From NCBI RefSeq assembly GCF_008727815.1, contig NZ_CP044230.1:62001-126000 (forward strand): 64,000 bases of DNA, written 5' to 3'. Below the pieces are notes generated by a model, which worked only from the letters and a program-made list of their open reading frames with translations, had not been told where the DNA came from and ran no database searches. The DNA comes from Streptococcus sp. LPB0220 (lineage in GTDB: Bacteria; Bacillota; Bacilli; Lactobacillales; Streptococcaceae). This document shows, piece by piece, positions 28,196 through 35,497 of this stretch (its first letter is position 1; each line of letters begins with the position of its first letter). The translations under genes were made by a program, and so were the position numbers.

Positions 28196-28798
28196 ATGAC
28201 GACACAAGAAATTTTACAACTATTAGATGAAAAGCGCGTGCTAACGGCCCCTGCAGCAGTTGCTTGGGATGAAGTTCAACGGCAACAAAACCGATTAAAT
28301 CAAGCAGCGAAGAGACTCAATGGGCCAATTACGGTCACACTGGCCCTCAATCTTCTTTTTGCTTTTACGATTTTTCTCTTAGAACAAAGTCACCTGATGC
28401 ACGGTTTTCTACTGATGCTCGGATTGATGGGTGGGTTGATTGCGATCAAATATTTTGTATTTGTAGCCCCAGCCAAGCAGGCTCTTGCCAATGCCCGGGC
28501 TCTTTATAACCAGGAAATCAGCCAACCAGCCTACCAACAAGGGATGCAAGGTTTCCCACAAAAATTTTACAATTACCACGACCTCTTCCGACTATATAAC
28601 TTAATTGCAGAAGGCCGTGCCTCTACCTTGCCAGAAGCCTATAATCTGCTTGAAATGCAACAATTCCAAGAAACGCAAGTCAATCTGCAAGAAGAAGCCA
28701 ATGCCCTACAAGCCGATATCGCACGTAGCTCAAGGGTCAGCGCCGTTGCTAATGTAGTTACTGCTTACAATACCTATCGCATCCACAAAGATATGTAA
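28196..28798 (+). CDS. Conserved membrane protein of unknown function
   Basis: A 200-residue protein with two adjacent hydrophobic segments (about 45-63 and 69-86), a charged N-terminal helix and a long polar helical C-terminal half containing FYNYHDLFRLYNLIAEGRASTLPEAYNLLE. There is no signal peptide. A strong AAAGGAG site precedes the ATG. It is divergent from the Rgg-like gene and is a plausible target of that regulator. I do not recognise the family. Confidence 0.7.
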   Translation: MTTQEILQLLDEKRVLTAPAAVAWDEVQRQQNRLNQAAKRLNGPITVTLALNLLFAFTIFLLEQSHLMHGFLLMLGLMGGLIAIKYFVFVAPAKQALANARALYNQEISQPAYQQGMQGFPQKFYNYHDLFRLYNLIAEGRASTLPEAYNLLEMQQFQETQVNLQEEANALQADIARSSRVSAVANVVTAYNTYRIHKDM

Positions 28799-28818
28799 TG
28801 TCAAAAAGATAAAAGATG

Positions 28819-28874
28819 AAGAGCCCCTACAGAAATCCTGATCGATGATCCAGGTTTTTGTAGAGGCTCTTTTC
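28819..28874 (+). terminator. Terminator after the 28.2-kb gene
   Basis: A long imperfect stem (AAGAGCCCCTACAGAAA against TTTTTGTAGAGGCTCTT) ends in a T run. Confidence 0.8.
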
Positions 28875-28902
28875 AAGTCAGGCTAAAAATATTTTCGGAA
28901 AA

Positions 28903-29302
28903 GGACAGTAGTTCTCACTGTCGTTCGAACTGCGTCAACGTACCTAAATTCATAAACGTTCGTAAAGAGAATAAGGATCGTAGTTTTCGCTTCGCTCAAA
29001 CTGCATCAATATCTCTAAATTCGGTTGAACTCTCTGAGTTCACCTCATTAATTTTTTAAAGATCGTAGTTTTCGCTTTGCTCAAACTGCGTCAACGTACC
29101 TAAACTCGCCGATGCTCGTAAAGGTACGTAGAAAAAAGCCACCGGTTTTGGTGGCCCTTATAGGGAGATTATTATGAAAAAGTTTAGGATTTTCTATCAA
29201 ACAAAGTTAGGAGGTCTTCATTTGATGGTTTTATTATAAGGCTCATTTCTTAAAGAAAACTTAAGAAAAGACACTGTCTATAAGAATCGGTCTTAGGTCT
29301 GA
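28903..29302 (+). repeat. Degenerate intergenic repeat, copy 2
   Basis: The second copy of the ~400-base element at 26652-27058. The three upstream subunits are diverged. The hairpin (29138-29155), the short frame and the CTTAAAGAAAACTTAAG tail are close to identical. The direct orientation could support recombination that deletes or duplicates the two genes between the copies. Confidence 0.75.
29174..29239 (+). CDS. 21-residue ORF, copy 2
   Basis: The frame MKKFRIFYQTKLGGLHLMVLL differs from copy 1 in one residue. It has the same upstream hairpin and GGGAGA site. See copy 1 for possible roles. Confidence 0.35.
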   Translation: MKKFRIFYQTKLGGLHLMVLL

Positions 29303-29320
29303 TAAATTTTACAACAGAAG

Positions 29321-29400
29321 CTATTTAGATTTTTTTCTAAATAGAGTTGACAAAATGATAGTGGAGTTGTACAATCTATTTAGAAAGAAATCTAAATAGA
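29321..29400 (+). promoter_or_regulatory. sdpR promoter flanked by two operator dyads
   Basis: A consensus-like promoter, TTGACA (29347-29352) with 17 bases to TACAAT (29370-29375), is bracketed by two dyads. One is CTATTTAGA-N6-TCTAAATAG at 29321-29344 and the other TCTATTTAGA-N6-TCTAAATAGA at 29375-29400. The equal spacers and sequence mark them as binding sites of one dimeric ArsR-type repressor, most simply the SdpR-like product itself. Confidence 0.8.
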
Positions 29401-29416
29401 TTAGAGGAGATAGAGA

Positions 29417-29698
29417 ATGAATTTTGCGCAAACATTTAAAGCTTTATCAAATCCGATAAGAAGAAGTATCTTAGAACTGCTAAAGGCGGGAAAATTATCT
29501 GCTGGAGATATCGCTAGCCACTTTGATGTGGCAGGGGCGACCATTTCCCATCATTTAAGCCTCCTCAAGCAGGCAGATTTAATTCGAGAGGAAAAAGAAA
29601 AGAATTTTATCTACTATGAACTCAATACTTCTGTCTTGGAGGATTTAATGGTCTGGCTCGTTGATTTGAAAGGAGACTCTACTGATGAAAACGAATAA
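29417..29698 (+). CDS. sdpR: ArsR-family repressor, SdpR-like
   Basis: A 93-residue winged helix-turn-helix protein (FKALSNPIRRSILELLKAGKLSAGDIASHF, then VAGATISHHLSLLKQADLI). It lacks the metal-binding cysteines of metal-sensing ArsR members, as does SdpR. In Bacillus subtilis SdpR represses sdpRI until SdpI sequesters it at the membrane. The 14-base overlap with the SdpI-like gene and the two flanking operators support the same circuit here. Confidence 0.85.
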   Translation: MNFAQTFKALSNPIRRSILELLKAGKLSAGDIASHFDVAGATISHHLSLLKQADLIREEKEKNFIYYELNTSVLEDLMVWLVDLKGDSTDENE

Positions 29699-30320
29699 AA
29701 AACTATTGCTATTAACTTCTATGGTGATCCTTTTCCCCATGCTTTGGGGGCTGATGATTTGGTCGCAATTACCTAACCAAATCCCGATTCACTTCAATTT
29801 TGCTGGCCAGCCCAATAACTTCCAATCGAAACCCCTGGTTGTGTTTGGTCTTCCTATTTTCGATCTCATGGTGCATCTGTTTATGATCTTTATGATCGGT
29901 CGCGATTCTAAGAATAGCGCTATGAATGAAAAAATGATCAGAGCGATTTACTGGTTGACCCCAATCGTTTCCTTAAGTATTTCCTATCTCATCTATAGCA
30001 AGGCGCTAGGCTCTACGACCAATCCCTCTATTGTTGTTTCGGTTTTGCTAGGCCTCATCTTTGTGATCATGGGCAATTACATGCCTAAGTTGAAAGTGAA
30101 TCACACGGTTGGGATCCGTCTGCCTTGGACCTTACAGAGTGAAGATAACTGGCACAAAACCCATCGCTTGGCAGGGAAGTTGTGGGTCCTCGGAGGGTTG
30201 ATCCTTCTACTTGAAGCAGGCCTTCAATTCGCGTTTTCTTATGTACTGGTGCTGGTCATCCTCACCATTGTTCTCATTCCGATCCTATATTCTTGTCAAT
30301 TAAGTCGGAAAGATTGTTAG
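29685..30320 (+). CDS. sdpI: SdpI-family membrane protein
   Basis: A 211-residue protein with about six membrane segments. The N-terminal DUF1648 region shows MLWGLMIWSQLPNQIPIHFNFAGQPN, and the SdpI domain carries the conserved MGNYMPKLKVNHTVGIRLPWTLQSEDNWHKTHRLAG block. SdpI relatives give immunity to a killing peptide and sequester the paired repressor. No toxin gene (sdpC-like) is found nearby, so it may protect against peptides from other strains or act in general stress. Confidence 0.88.
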   Translation: MKTNKKLLLLTSMVILFPMLWGLMIWSQLPNQIPIHFNFAGQPNNFQSKPLVVFGLPIFDLMVHLFMIFMIGRDSKNSAMNEKMIRAIYWLTPIVSLSISYLIYSKALGSTTNPSIVVSVLLGLIFVIMGNYMPKLKVNHTVGIRLPWTLQSEDNWHKTHRLAGKLWVLGGLILLLEAGLQFAFSYVLVLVILTIVLIPILYSCQLSRKDC

Positions 30321-30323
30321 TTT

Positions 30324-30377
30324 AAAAAGCAACCAGAGAAGAAGCAGTCGTGAACTGTTTCTTTTCCGGTTGTTTTT
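30324..30377 (+). terminator. Terminator after sdpI
   Basis: A long imperfect hairpin (AAAAAGCAACCAGAGAAGAA against TTTCTTTTCCGGTTGTTTTT) ends with a T run, closing the sdpRI operon at the chromosome side of the island. Confidence 0.8.
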
Positions 30378-30404
30378 GCTTGTTTTCATAAGAATAGATT
30401 AGAT

Positions 30405-30520
30405 TACATCTAAACATACGCTCTTGATAAATCTGAAGCAGTTGACATTTACCTTAATAAGATTAATCAAATTCGAGAAGAAAAAAGTAGTGATTCGATT
30501 GATTTATATTGCAATGTACA
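30405..30520 (+). pseudogene. Relic of a tyrosine integrase C terminus
   Basis: One plus-strand frame reads TYALDKSEAVDIYLNKINQI, closely matching the end of the intact integrase at 37.6 kb (TYAELAPKKKFEAVDIFLDKLQEL), including the catalytic Tyr. A stop codon lies just upstream and the rest of the gene is missing. Its orientation is opposite to the intact integrase, with the 3' end running into an att-like repeat. It suggests an older element once used the same target. Confidence 0.5.
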
Positions 30521-30600
30521 CAAATGAACAAAAAGAAAAAAGCCTTTGAAATGTTGATTTCAAAGGCTTTTGTTTACTCAATTATTTAACTTCTATATAG
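30481..30600. other. att-like site A, outer left end of the island
   Basis: This 120-base block contains a GTAGTGAT arm-type motif (30487-30494), a stretch shared with the right end at 59.0 kb (GATTCGATTGATTTATATTG), a terminator-like hairpin (30540-30570) and the core TTATTTAACTTCTATAT (30582-30598). On the minus strand the core resembles the 3' end of rpmG (GAAGTTAAATAA). It matches site B at 37.4 kb along nearly its full length. Confidence 0.7.
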
Positions 30601-30685
30601 ATATCAACCGATATCAACTTTCTATTTTGAAATACCAAAATACTTGATATTATATGTTTTTGAAACTAGTTTCAAAGTGCTAATA

Positions 30686-30713
30686 TTGACATGCAACAAT
30701 TAAGTGGTAGAAT
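30686..30713 (+). promoter_or_regulatory. Candidate promoter of the DDAH-permease operon
   Basis: TTGACA and TAGAAT are 16 bases apart. They start a leader of about 250 bases before the first DDAH-like gene. The leader holds the two hairpins and the cre described separately. Confidence 0.6.
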
Positions 30714-30722
30714 AGAAATAGA

Positions 30723-30782
30723 ACATGAATTGTTAACTAGAAAGGAATAATCTCGGAAACAATATTGTTAACATTTTCATGT
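30723..30782 (+). promoter_or_regulatory. Leader inverted repeat 1
   Basis: ACATGAATTGTTAAC at 30723-30737 pairs almost completely with GTTAACATTTTCATGT at 30767-30782; a ribosome-binding-like AAAGGAAT lies in the loop. It is either a regulator binding site or a leader RNA stem. No T run follows. Confidence 0.5.
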
Positions 30783-30862
30783 AAAACAGGAAAAATGATG
30801 TGCAATGAACTTAGTTTTATTGTATTTCAATAGTTGCTCAAAGTAAAGATGGCGTCCATTAT

Positions 30863-30916
30863 ATGTCCCATTGTTATTTCCTCCACAAAAATGTAAGCGC
30901 ATACACAATGGGGCAT
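30863..30916 (+). promoter_or_regulatory. Leader hairpin 2 enclosing a perfect cre
   Basis: ATGTCCCATTGT (30863-30874) pairs with ACAATGGGGCAT (30905-30916), followed by a weak T tract. The loop carries ATGTAAGCGCATACA (30891-30905), which fits the CcpA consensus WTGNAARCGNWWWCA at all 15 positions. This predicts strong catabolite repression of the operon at a roadblock position. Confidence 0.75.
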
Positions 30917-30969
30917 GTTTTCGGTTGTATCACTCAGACTTTACAGGATATATTAGAGAGGTGTAATTT

Positions 30970-31746
30970 ATGAAACGCTTTAAGAATGTAATTGTTCGTA
31001 TTCCTGGAAGAGGAATTAGTGAAGGTATTACTTCTAATCCAGAACTTGGAAAACCTGTTTATGAAAGTGCATTAGTTCAGCATGAACATTATGTTGAAGC
31101 TTTAACTAAATGTGGAGTCAAAATTAATGTGTTACCACCAAATGACGATTTTCCAGATTCATGTTTTATGGAAGATACTGCACTCTGTACAGATAAATGT
31201 GCTATAATTTCCAGACCAGGTGCGGATACTCGTCGAAATGAGACTCAACTAGAAGACTTCCGTAAACTGCTATCTAGTTTTTATTCAAATGTTCATGAAA
31301 TTAAAGCTCCAGGAATGGTTGAACCTGGCGATATTATGATGGTTGGCGATACCTTCTATGTTGGGAAATCAGCCCGTACAAATGATGAAGGTTTTGCACA
31401 GATGAAAGAAATATTAGAGGGATATGGTAAAACGGTCATTCAAGTCCCGTTGGAAGAAGTATTGCATCTTAAGACAGGAGTCAATTATTTAGAGGATAAT
31501 AATTTATTGGTTGCTGGTGAATTTGTTGATAATCCTTTATTTGAATCATTTAATAAGATAGTTGTTGATTCTGATGAAGCATATGCCGCAAACTGTATAT
31601 GGGTTAATGGAACTGTTATTGTTCCAGCCGGATATCCTAAGGTTCAATCTGCCGTTGAACATTTAGGATATGATGTTCTTGTTGTCGATACCTCTGAATA
31701 TCGTAAAATTGATGGTGGTTTGAGCTGTCTTTCATTACGTTTTTAA
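30970..31746 (+). CDS. DDAH-like amidinohydrolase 1
   Basis: A 258-residue enzyme of the guanidino-group-modifying superfamily (pentein fold), of dimethylarginine dimethylaminohydrolase (DDAH) size rather than arginine deiminase size (~410). The catalytic triad is visible: Glu118 (VEPGD), His166 (LHLKT) and Cys253 (GGLSCLSLRF). Substrate-binding acids sit in FPDSCFMEDT (Asp63, Asp69). DDAH hydrolyses methylated arginine to citrulline and methylamines; unmethylated or D-arginine derivatives are possible. It heads a four-gene operon with a permease, a racemase and a second such enzyme, on the AT-rich outer segment of the island. Confidence 0.85.
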   Translation: MKRFKNVIVRIPGRGISEGITSNPELGKPVYESALVQHEHYVEALTKCGVKINVLPPNDDFPDSCFMEDTALCTDKCAIISRPGADTRRNETQLEDFRKLLSSFYSNVHEIKAPGMVEPGDIMMVGDTFYVGKSARTNDEGFAQMKEILEGYGKTVIQVPLEEVLHLKTGVNYLEDNNLLVAGEFVDNPLFESFNKIVVDSDEAYAANCIWVNGTVIVPAGYPKVQSAVEHLGYDVLVVDTSEYRKIDGGLSCLSLRF

Positions 31747-31757
31747 TAAAACAATAT

Positions 31758-31804
31758 ATATGATGGGATAAAGATTTTCTTTTTCCCATCATATTTAAAA
31801 AATA
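31758..31804 (+). terminator. Intra-operon hairpin, possible attenuator
   Basis: ATATGATGGGA pairs with TCCCATCATAT across 25 bases, between the first hydrolase and the permease. The T tract is poor, so it may reduce or process the transcript rather than end it. Confidence 0.5.
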
Positions 31805-31832
31805 ATTTAATTTTTATGGGGAGGATAGTTAT

Positions 31833-33269
31833 ATGACTGAGAAAAATACTGTCCAACAAAATGTTAGTCTACTCGGCTTAGTTGCTTTAACAGTTACTAC
31901 GGTAATAGGTGCAGGGGTTTTTAATTTACCACGTGATTTAGCAAAATCTGTAGCTCCAGGCCCTGCTTTAATTGCACTAGTATTTGCAAGTATTGCCTTT
32001 GCTGTTTTCGTTTACTGTTTGAAATATCTACAAGATCACTATCCAGATTTAGACGCAGGAATTTTTAGTTTTCCAGAACAAGGATTTGGAAAGTTTATTG
32101 GATTTTTATCTTGTGTAGGATATTGGCTATCTATTGTTGTAGGTAATATTTCATTAGGAGTACTTTCGGTAAGTTCTCTTGGATATTTTATTCCAATGTT
32201 TCGTGGGGGAAATAATATCCCTTCTTTAATTCTGTTATCAGTTATTTTATGGGTCTTCTACTATATATGTGCGTCAGGAGCGAGAAACGCTTCATTAGTT
32301 AATACTGTTATTTGGTTTGCAAAAATGATTCCAATTGTAGTATTTATTATAGCTTTATTGATGGCATTTAAGGTAGATGTATTTAACTCTGGACTGTGGG
32401 AAAACGCTTTTGCTTCAAATGATTTACCTTCATCTATAAATGGTCAAATTGGAACAGCTATGAGTTCAACTATTTGGGTGTATGTTGGTATTGAAGGGGC
32501 ATTAATCTATTCTGCACGTGCGAAATCGAAATCAGATGCATCAAAAGCAATTGTGATTTCTTATATTGTAATTGCAGTGACGTATCTCTTGCTGACCTTC
32601 TTAACCTTTGGAGTACTTTCACAAGTGCAAGTTTCAAAAATGGAAGTACCTGCATTAGGTGGCATATTAGAGGCAGTCGTAGGCAAATGGGGAGCAATTC
32701 TAATGAACCTAGGTATTGCACTTTCAGCAATGGGATGTTGGTTCGGATGTTGTTTATTTGCTGGTGAAATTTTAGATGTTGCAGCGAAGCATGAAATTGT
32801 CCCTAAATTCTTTGGTGTTGAAAATACTGTTGGGCAACCAACAAATTCATTACTGGTATCCACAATTATTCAACAAGCATTTTTCATTACCATTATAATC
32901 AATGAATCAATTTATAATGTTATGGCTTTATTTGCTTCAAGTACAATGTTGGTTCCATATTTCACAGTTAGTTTGACTATGATTAAAAAATCAATCAGGT
33001 TTGATAACGGTTTTAAATTGAATGCTTTGCTTGGTTGTATTTCAACTATTGCAATGGGATATTTGATGTATTCAACAGGCTGGAAGTATATTATTATTAC
33101 AGCACTTCTTTTCGCCCCTTGTATGATTGTTTACTATTTGGCTCGTAAAGAAAATAATAAGAAATTCCTCACTAATATCGAAAAAATTATTGCCCTAGTA
33201 ATAGTAGCCTTGGCAATTGTCAGTCTAGTCCTGATTTTTAACGGTACAATTGATTTATCTACCATGTAA
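31833..33269 (+). CDS. APC-family permease, ArcD-like basic amino acid antiporter
   Basis: A 478-residue permease with 12 to 13 membrane segments. The first segment carries TVTTVIGAGVFNLPRDLA, the substrate-binding unwound helix typical of the APA (ArcD/arginine-agmatine antiporter) branch. A GGAGG site precedes the ATG. In arginine catabolic operons such carriers swap arginine for ornithine or citrulline. Its place between two DDAH-like enzymes suggests uptake of a guanidino amino acid and release of citrulline or ornithine. This is inference from family and context. Confidence 0.85.
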   Translation: MTEKNTVQQNVSLLGLVALTVTTVIGAGVFNLPRDLAKSVAPGPALIALVFASIAFAVFVYCLKYLQDHYPDLDAGIFSFPEQGFGKFIGFLSCVGYWLSIVVGNISLGVLSVSSLGYFIPMFRGGNNIPSLILLSVILWVFYYICASGARNASLVNTVIWFAKMIPIVVFIIALLMAFKVDVFNSGLWENAFASNDLPSSINGQIGTAMSSTIWVYVGIEGALIYSARAKSKSDASKAIVISYIVIAVTYLLLTFLTFGVLSQVQVSKMEVPALGGILEAVVGKWGAILMNLGIALSAMGCWFGCCLFAGEILDVAAKHEIVPKFFGVENTVGQPTNSLLVSTIIQQAFFITIIINESIYNVMALFASSTMLVPYFTVSLTMIKKSIRFDNGFKLNALLGCISTIAMGYLMYSTGWKYIIITALLFAPCMIVYYLARKENNKKFLTNIEKIIALVIVALAIVSLVLIFNGTIDLSTM

Positions 33270-33301
33270 AAAATAATAATAATAGATTTGAGGTGAACAA
33301 C

Positions 33302-34381
33302 GTGGGTTATCCAAAGTTTGTTATTGATAAGAAAAAGTTAAAACATAATGCCAAAAATGTATTAGACATGTGTAATGATATTGGAATTGAGGTTGTTGGT
33401 GTAATAAAAGGAATTAACGGACTTGAAGAAATTATTAAGACATTAATAGATGCAGGTTTTAAAACGTTGGCTTCTTCGCGACTATCTCAATTGAAAAGAG
33501 TAAAAGAGATTAATCCAAATATTCTTACTTACGACTTACGTATACCAATGCTTAGTGAAGTTGATGAATTAGTTTCTTGTGCAGATATTAGCTTGAATTC
33601 TTCGTTAGAGATTTTAAAAGAATTAAACCGGGCTGCTTCAGAGCAAAATAAAATTCATAATGTGATTATTATGACTGAATGTGGTGATTTGCGTGAGGGA
33701 ATTTTTGACGAAGAGGAATTGCTGAATACAACACGTACTGTTGAACAAGAATTAAAAAACTTACATTTATTAGGCGTTGGAACAAATCTAGGGTGTTATG
33801 GCTCAATTATGCCTACCCCAGAAAAAATGATGGAACTGATTTCAAAGGCTGAAAAAGTTAGTAAAGCAATTGGACGTAGGATTGAGGTTGTTTCTGGGGG
33901 TGCTTCAACTAGTTTACCTTTAGTTGCAAAGGGATCTATGCCAGAGGGTATCACGCAGCTAAGAGTTGGGGATGCGTTGTATATTAGTGATTTGGATGAT
34001 TGCTTTGATTATAAGGTATTTCCTGATGAAGATGAAGCATTTACGCTACAGGCGGAAATTGTTGAATTGAAAAACAAACCAAGTCATCCAATTGGTACAA
34101 TTGCAGTTGATGCATTTGGAAACAAGAAGGAATATGAAGACAAAGGTATTCGTCGCAGAGCTCTGATAGCGGTTGGAAGGCAAGATTTAGGAGATTGTTT
34201 ACATCTTCGGCCATTAGACTCAAACATTGAAGTAATTGGTGGTAGTAGCGACCATACGATATTAGATATTACTGAAAGCGAACATTGTTACGAATTAGGA
34301 GATATTGTTAGTTTCCATGTAATGTATGAAAATCTATTGATGTTAAGCCAATCTGAGTATGTTGAAAAAGAATATATTTAG
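33302..34381 (+). CDS. Alanine racemase-fold PLP enzyme, ornithine racemase-like
   Basis: A 359-residue PLP enzyme of the YhfX/ornithine racemase group. The PLP lysine is Lys36 in VVGVIKGINGLEEI, and the phosphate-binding region SGGASTSLPL is near residue 200. I prefer the GTG at 33302, six bases after GAGGTGA, over the upstream GTG that lies inside it. It resembles Clostridium sticklandii Orr (from memory), which interconverts L- and D-ornithine. Beside DDAH-like enzymes it may racemise ornithine, citrulline or arginine. It abuts the second hydrolase gene with almost no gap. Confidence 0.8.
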   Translation: MGYPKFVIDKKKLKHNAKNVLDMCNDIGIEVVGVIKGINGLEEIIKTLIDAGFKTLASSRLSQLKRVKEINPNILTYDLRIPMLSEVDELVSCADISLNSSLEILKELNRAASEQNKIHNVIIMTECGDLREGIFDEEELLNTTRTVEQELKNLHLLGVGTNLGCYGSIMPTPEKMMELISKAEKVSKAIGRRIEVVSGGASTSLPLVAKGSMPEGITQLRVGDALYISDLDDCFDYKVFPDEDEAFTLQAEIVELKNKPSHPIGTIAVDAFGNKKEYEDKGIRRRALIAVGRQDLGDCLHLRPLDSNIEVIGGSSDHTILDITESEHCYELGDIVSFHVMYENLLMLSQSEYVEKEYI

Positions 34382-34408
34382 AAGAATATGATTGCTGGAG
34401 GAAGTAAT

Positions 34409-35188
34409 ATGATAAAATATGAGAATATTATTGCTAGAAAACCATGTAAAGCAATGCTTGAAGGAATTAGTACAGGAATGTTCAGTGACGATAAGCCTAT
34501 ATATGAAAAAGCAATTAGTCAGCACCAAGAATATGTTGATGCAATTGAAAGTTTAGGAGTAAAAGCACTGGTTCTTGAAGCTTTAGAGGAATACCCAGAT
34601 TCATGTTTTGTTGAAGATCCAGCAGTAGTAATGAAAGAATGTGCAATTATTACTAATTCCCCAAGAGAATCGAGGAACGGTGAAAAATTTGAAATTGAAC
34701 CTGCTATAAAGAAATTCTACGCTGACGAACAAATCTTTCACATTGAATCCCCAGGAACGATGGAAGGTGGAGATGTAATGCTTGTAGGAAAACATTTCTA
34801 TGTAGGTTTATCTGATCGTACCAATAAAGAAGGTGCTAAACAATTTGGTGAAATAGTTTCTCAATTCGGTTACACTTCTTCCACAATACCAGTGACAGAA
34901 GGTTTGCATTTGAAAGATTTTGTGATTTATCTAGAAAATAACAATATGTTGGTTAGTGCAAAAATGAATGAAGTTCCCGAGTTCAGAGAATTTAATAGAT
35001 TTGTAGTTCCTAAAGAGGAATTATATGCAATTAATAGTTTGTATATAAATGGCACAGTGTTAGTTCCTGCTGGATACCCAAAAACATTAGAACATATAAA
35101 AAATCTAGGTTACCCTGTAAAAGTCGTTAATACAGACGAATTTAAGAAAATCGATGGTAGTTTAACCTGTTTATCTTTGCGTTTCTAA
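34409..35188 (+). CDS. DDAH-like amidinohydrolase 2
   Basis: A 259-residue relative of the 30.97-kb enzyme. I chose the ATG at 34409, which follows CTGGAGGAAG, instead of an ATG 21 bases earlier. The catalytic residues are kept: Glu in TMEGGD, His in GLHLKD and Cys in GSLTCLSLRF. The two enzymes are clearly diverged in the substrate loops (for example EPGD versus EGGD), so they probably take different substrates, or work on different stereoisomers given the racemase between them. It ends the operon; a hairpin follows. Confidence 0.85.
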   Translation: MIKYENIIARKPCKAMLEGISTGMFSDDKPIYEKAISQHQEYVDAIESLGVKALVLEALEEYPDSCFVEDPAVVMKECAIITNSPRESRNGEKFEIEPAIKKFYADEQIFHIESPGTMEGGDVMLVGKHFYVGLSDRTNKEGAKQFGEIVSQFGYTSSTIPVTEGLHLKDFVIYLENNNMLVSAKMNEVPEFREFNRFVVPKEELYAINSLYINGTVLVPAGYPKTLEHIKNLGYPVKVVNTDEFKKIDGSLTCLSLRF

Positions 35189-35294
35189 TTTGTTTAGTTA
35201 CCCTCAAGAATAAAAAGATTATTTTAAAATACTATTGAGAGTAATTTTCCATTACTTACAGCAAAAGAAACACTCTAATTCACATTCTGATATG

Positions 35295-35348
35295 AGACCT
35301 CTTAAGTAGACATGGTAAATACCCAAAATCTATTTAAGAGGTCTTATT
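35295..35348 (+). terminator. Hairpin after the DDAH operon
   Basis: AGACCTCTTAAGTAGA pairs with TCTATTTAAGAGGTCT (one mismatch), followed by TATTAT. The gap 35189-35497 holds nothing else I can support. Confidence 0.6.
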
Positions 35349-35497
35349 ATGGATTCCATAATTCCTATGGTAGTTTTACTCACTACAGAAATTATAGAGC
35401 CCAAAAATGCAGGCTTGTTAAGTCTGCATTTTAGATTCTGAAAATTTTGGAAAAGTAAGATAAAGGATAAACATTAGTTTTTGAACAGGTTTAATGT

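Noticed and set aside
35281..35345. Possible insertion sequence end near 35.3 kb
   Set aside because: The inverted repeat is a compact hairpin downstream of a gene, with no transposase or target duplication around it; a terminator explains it.
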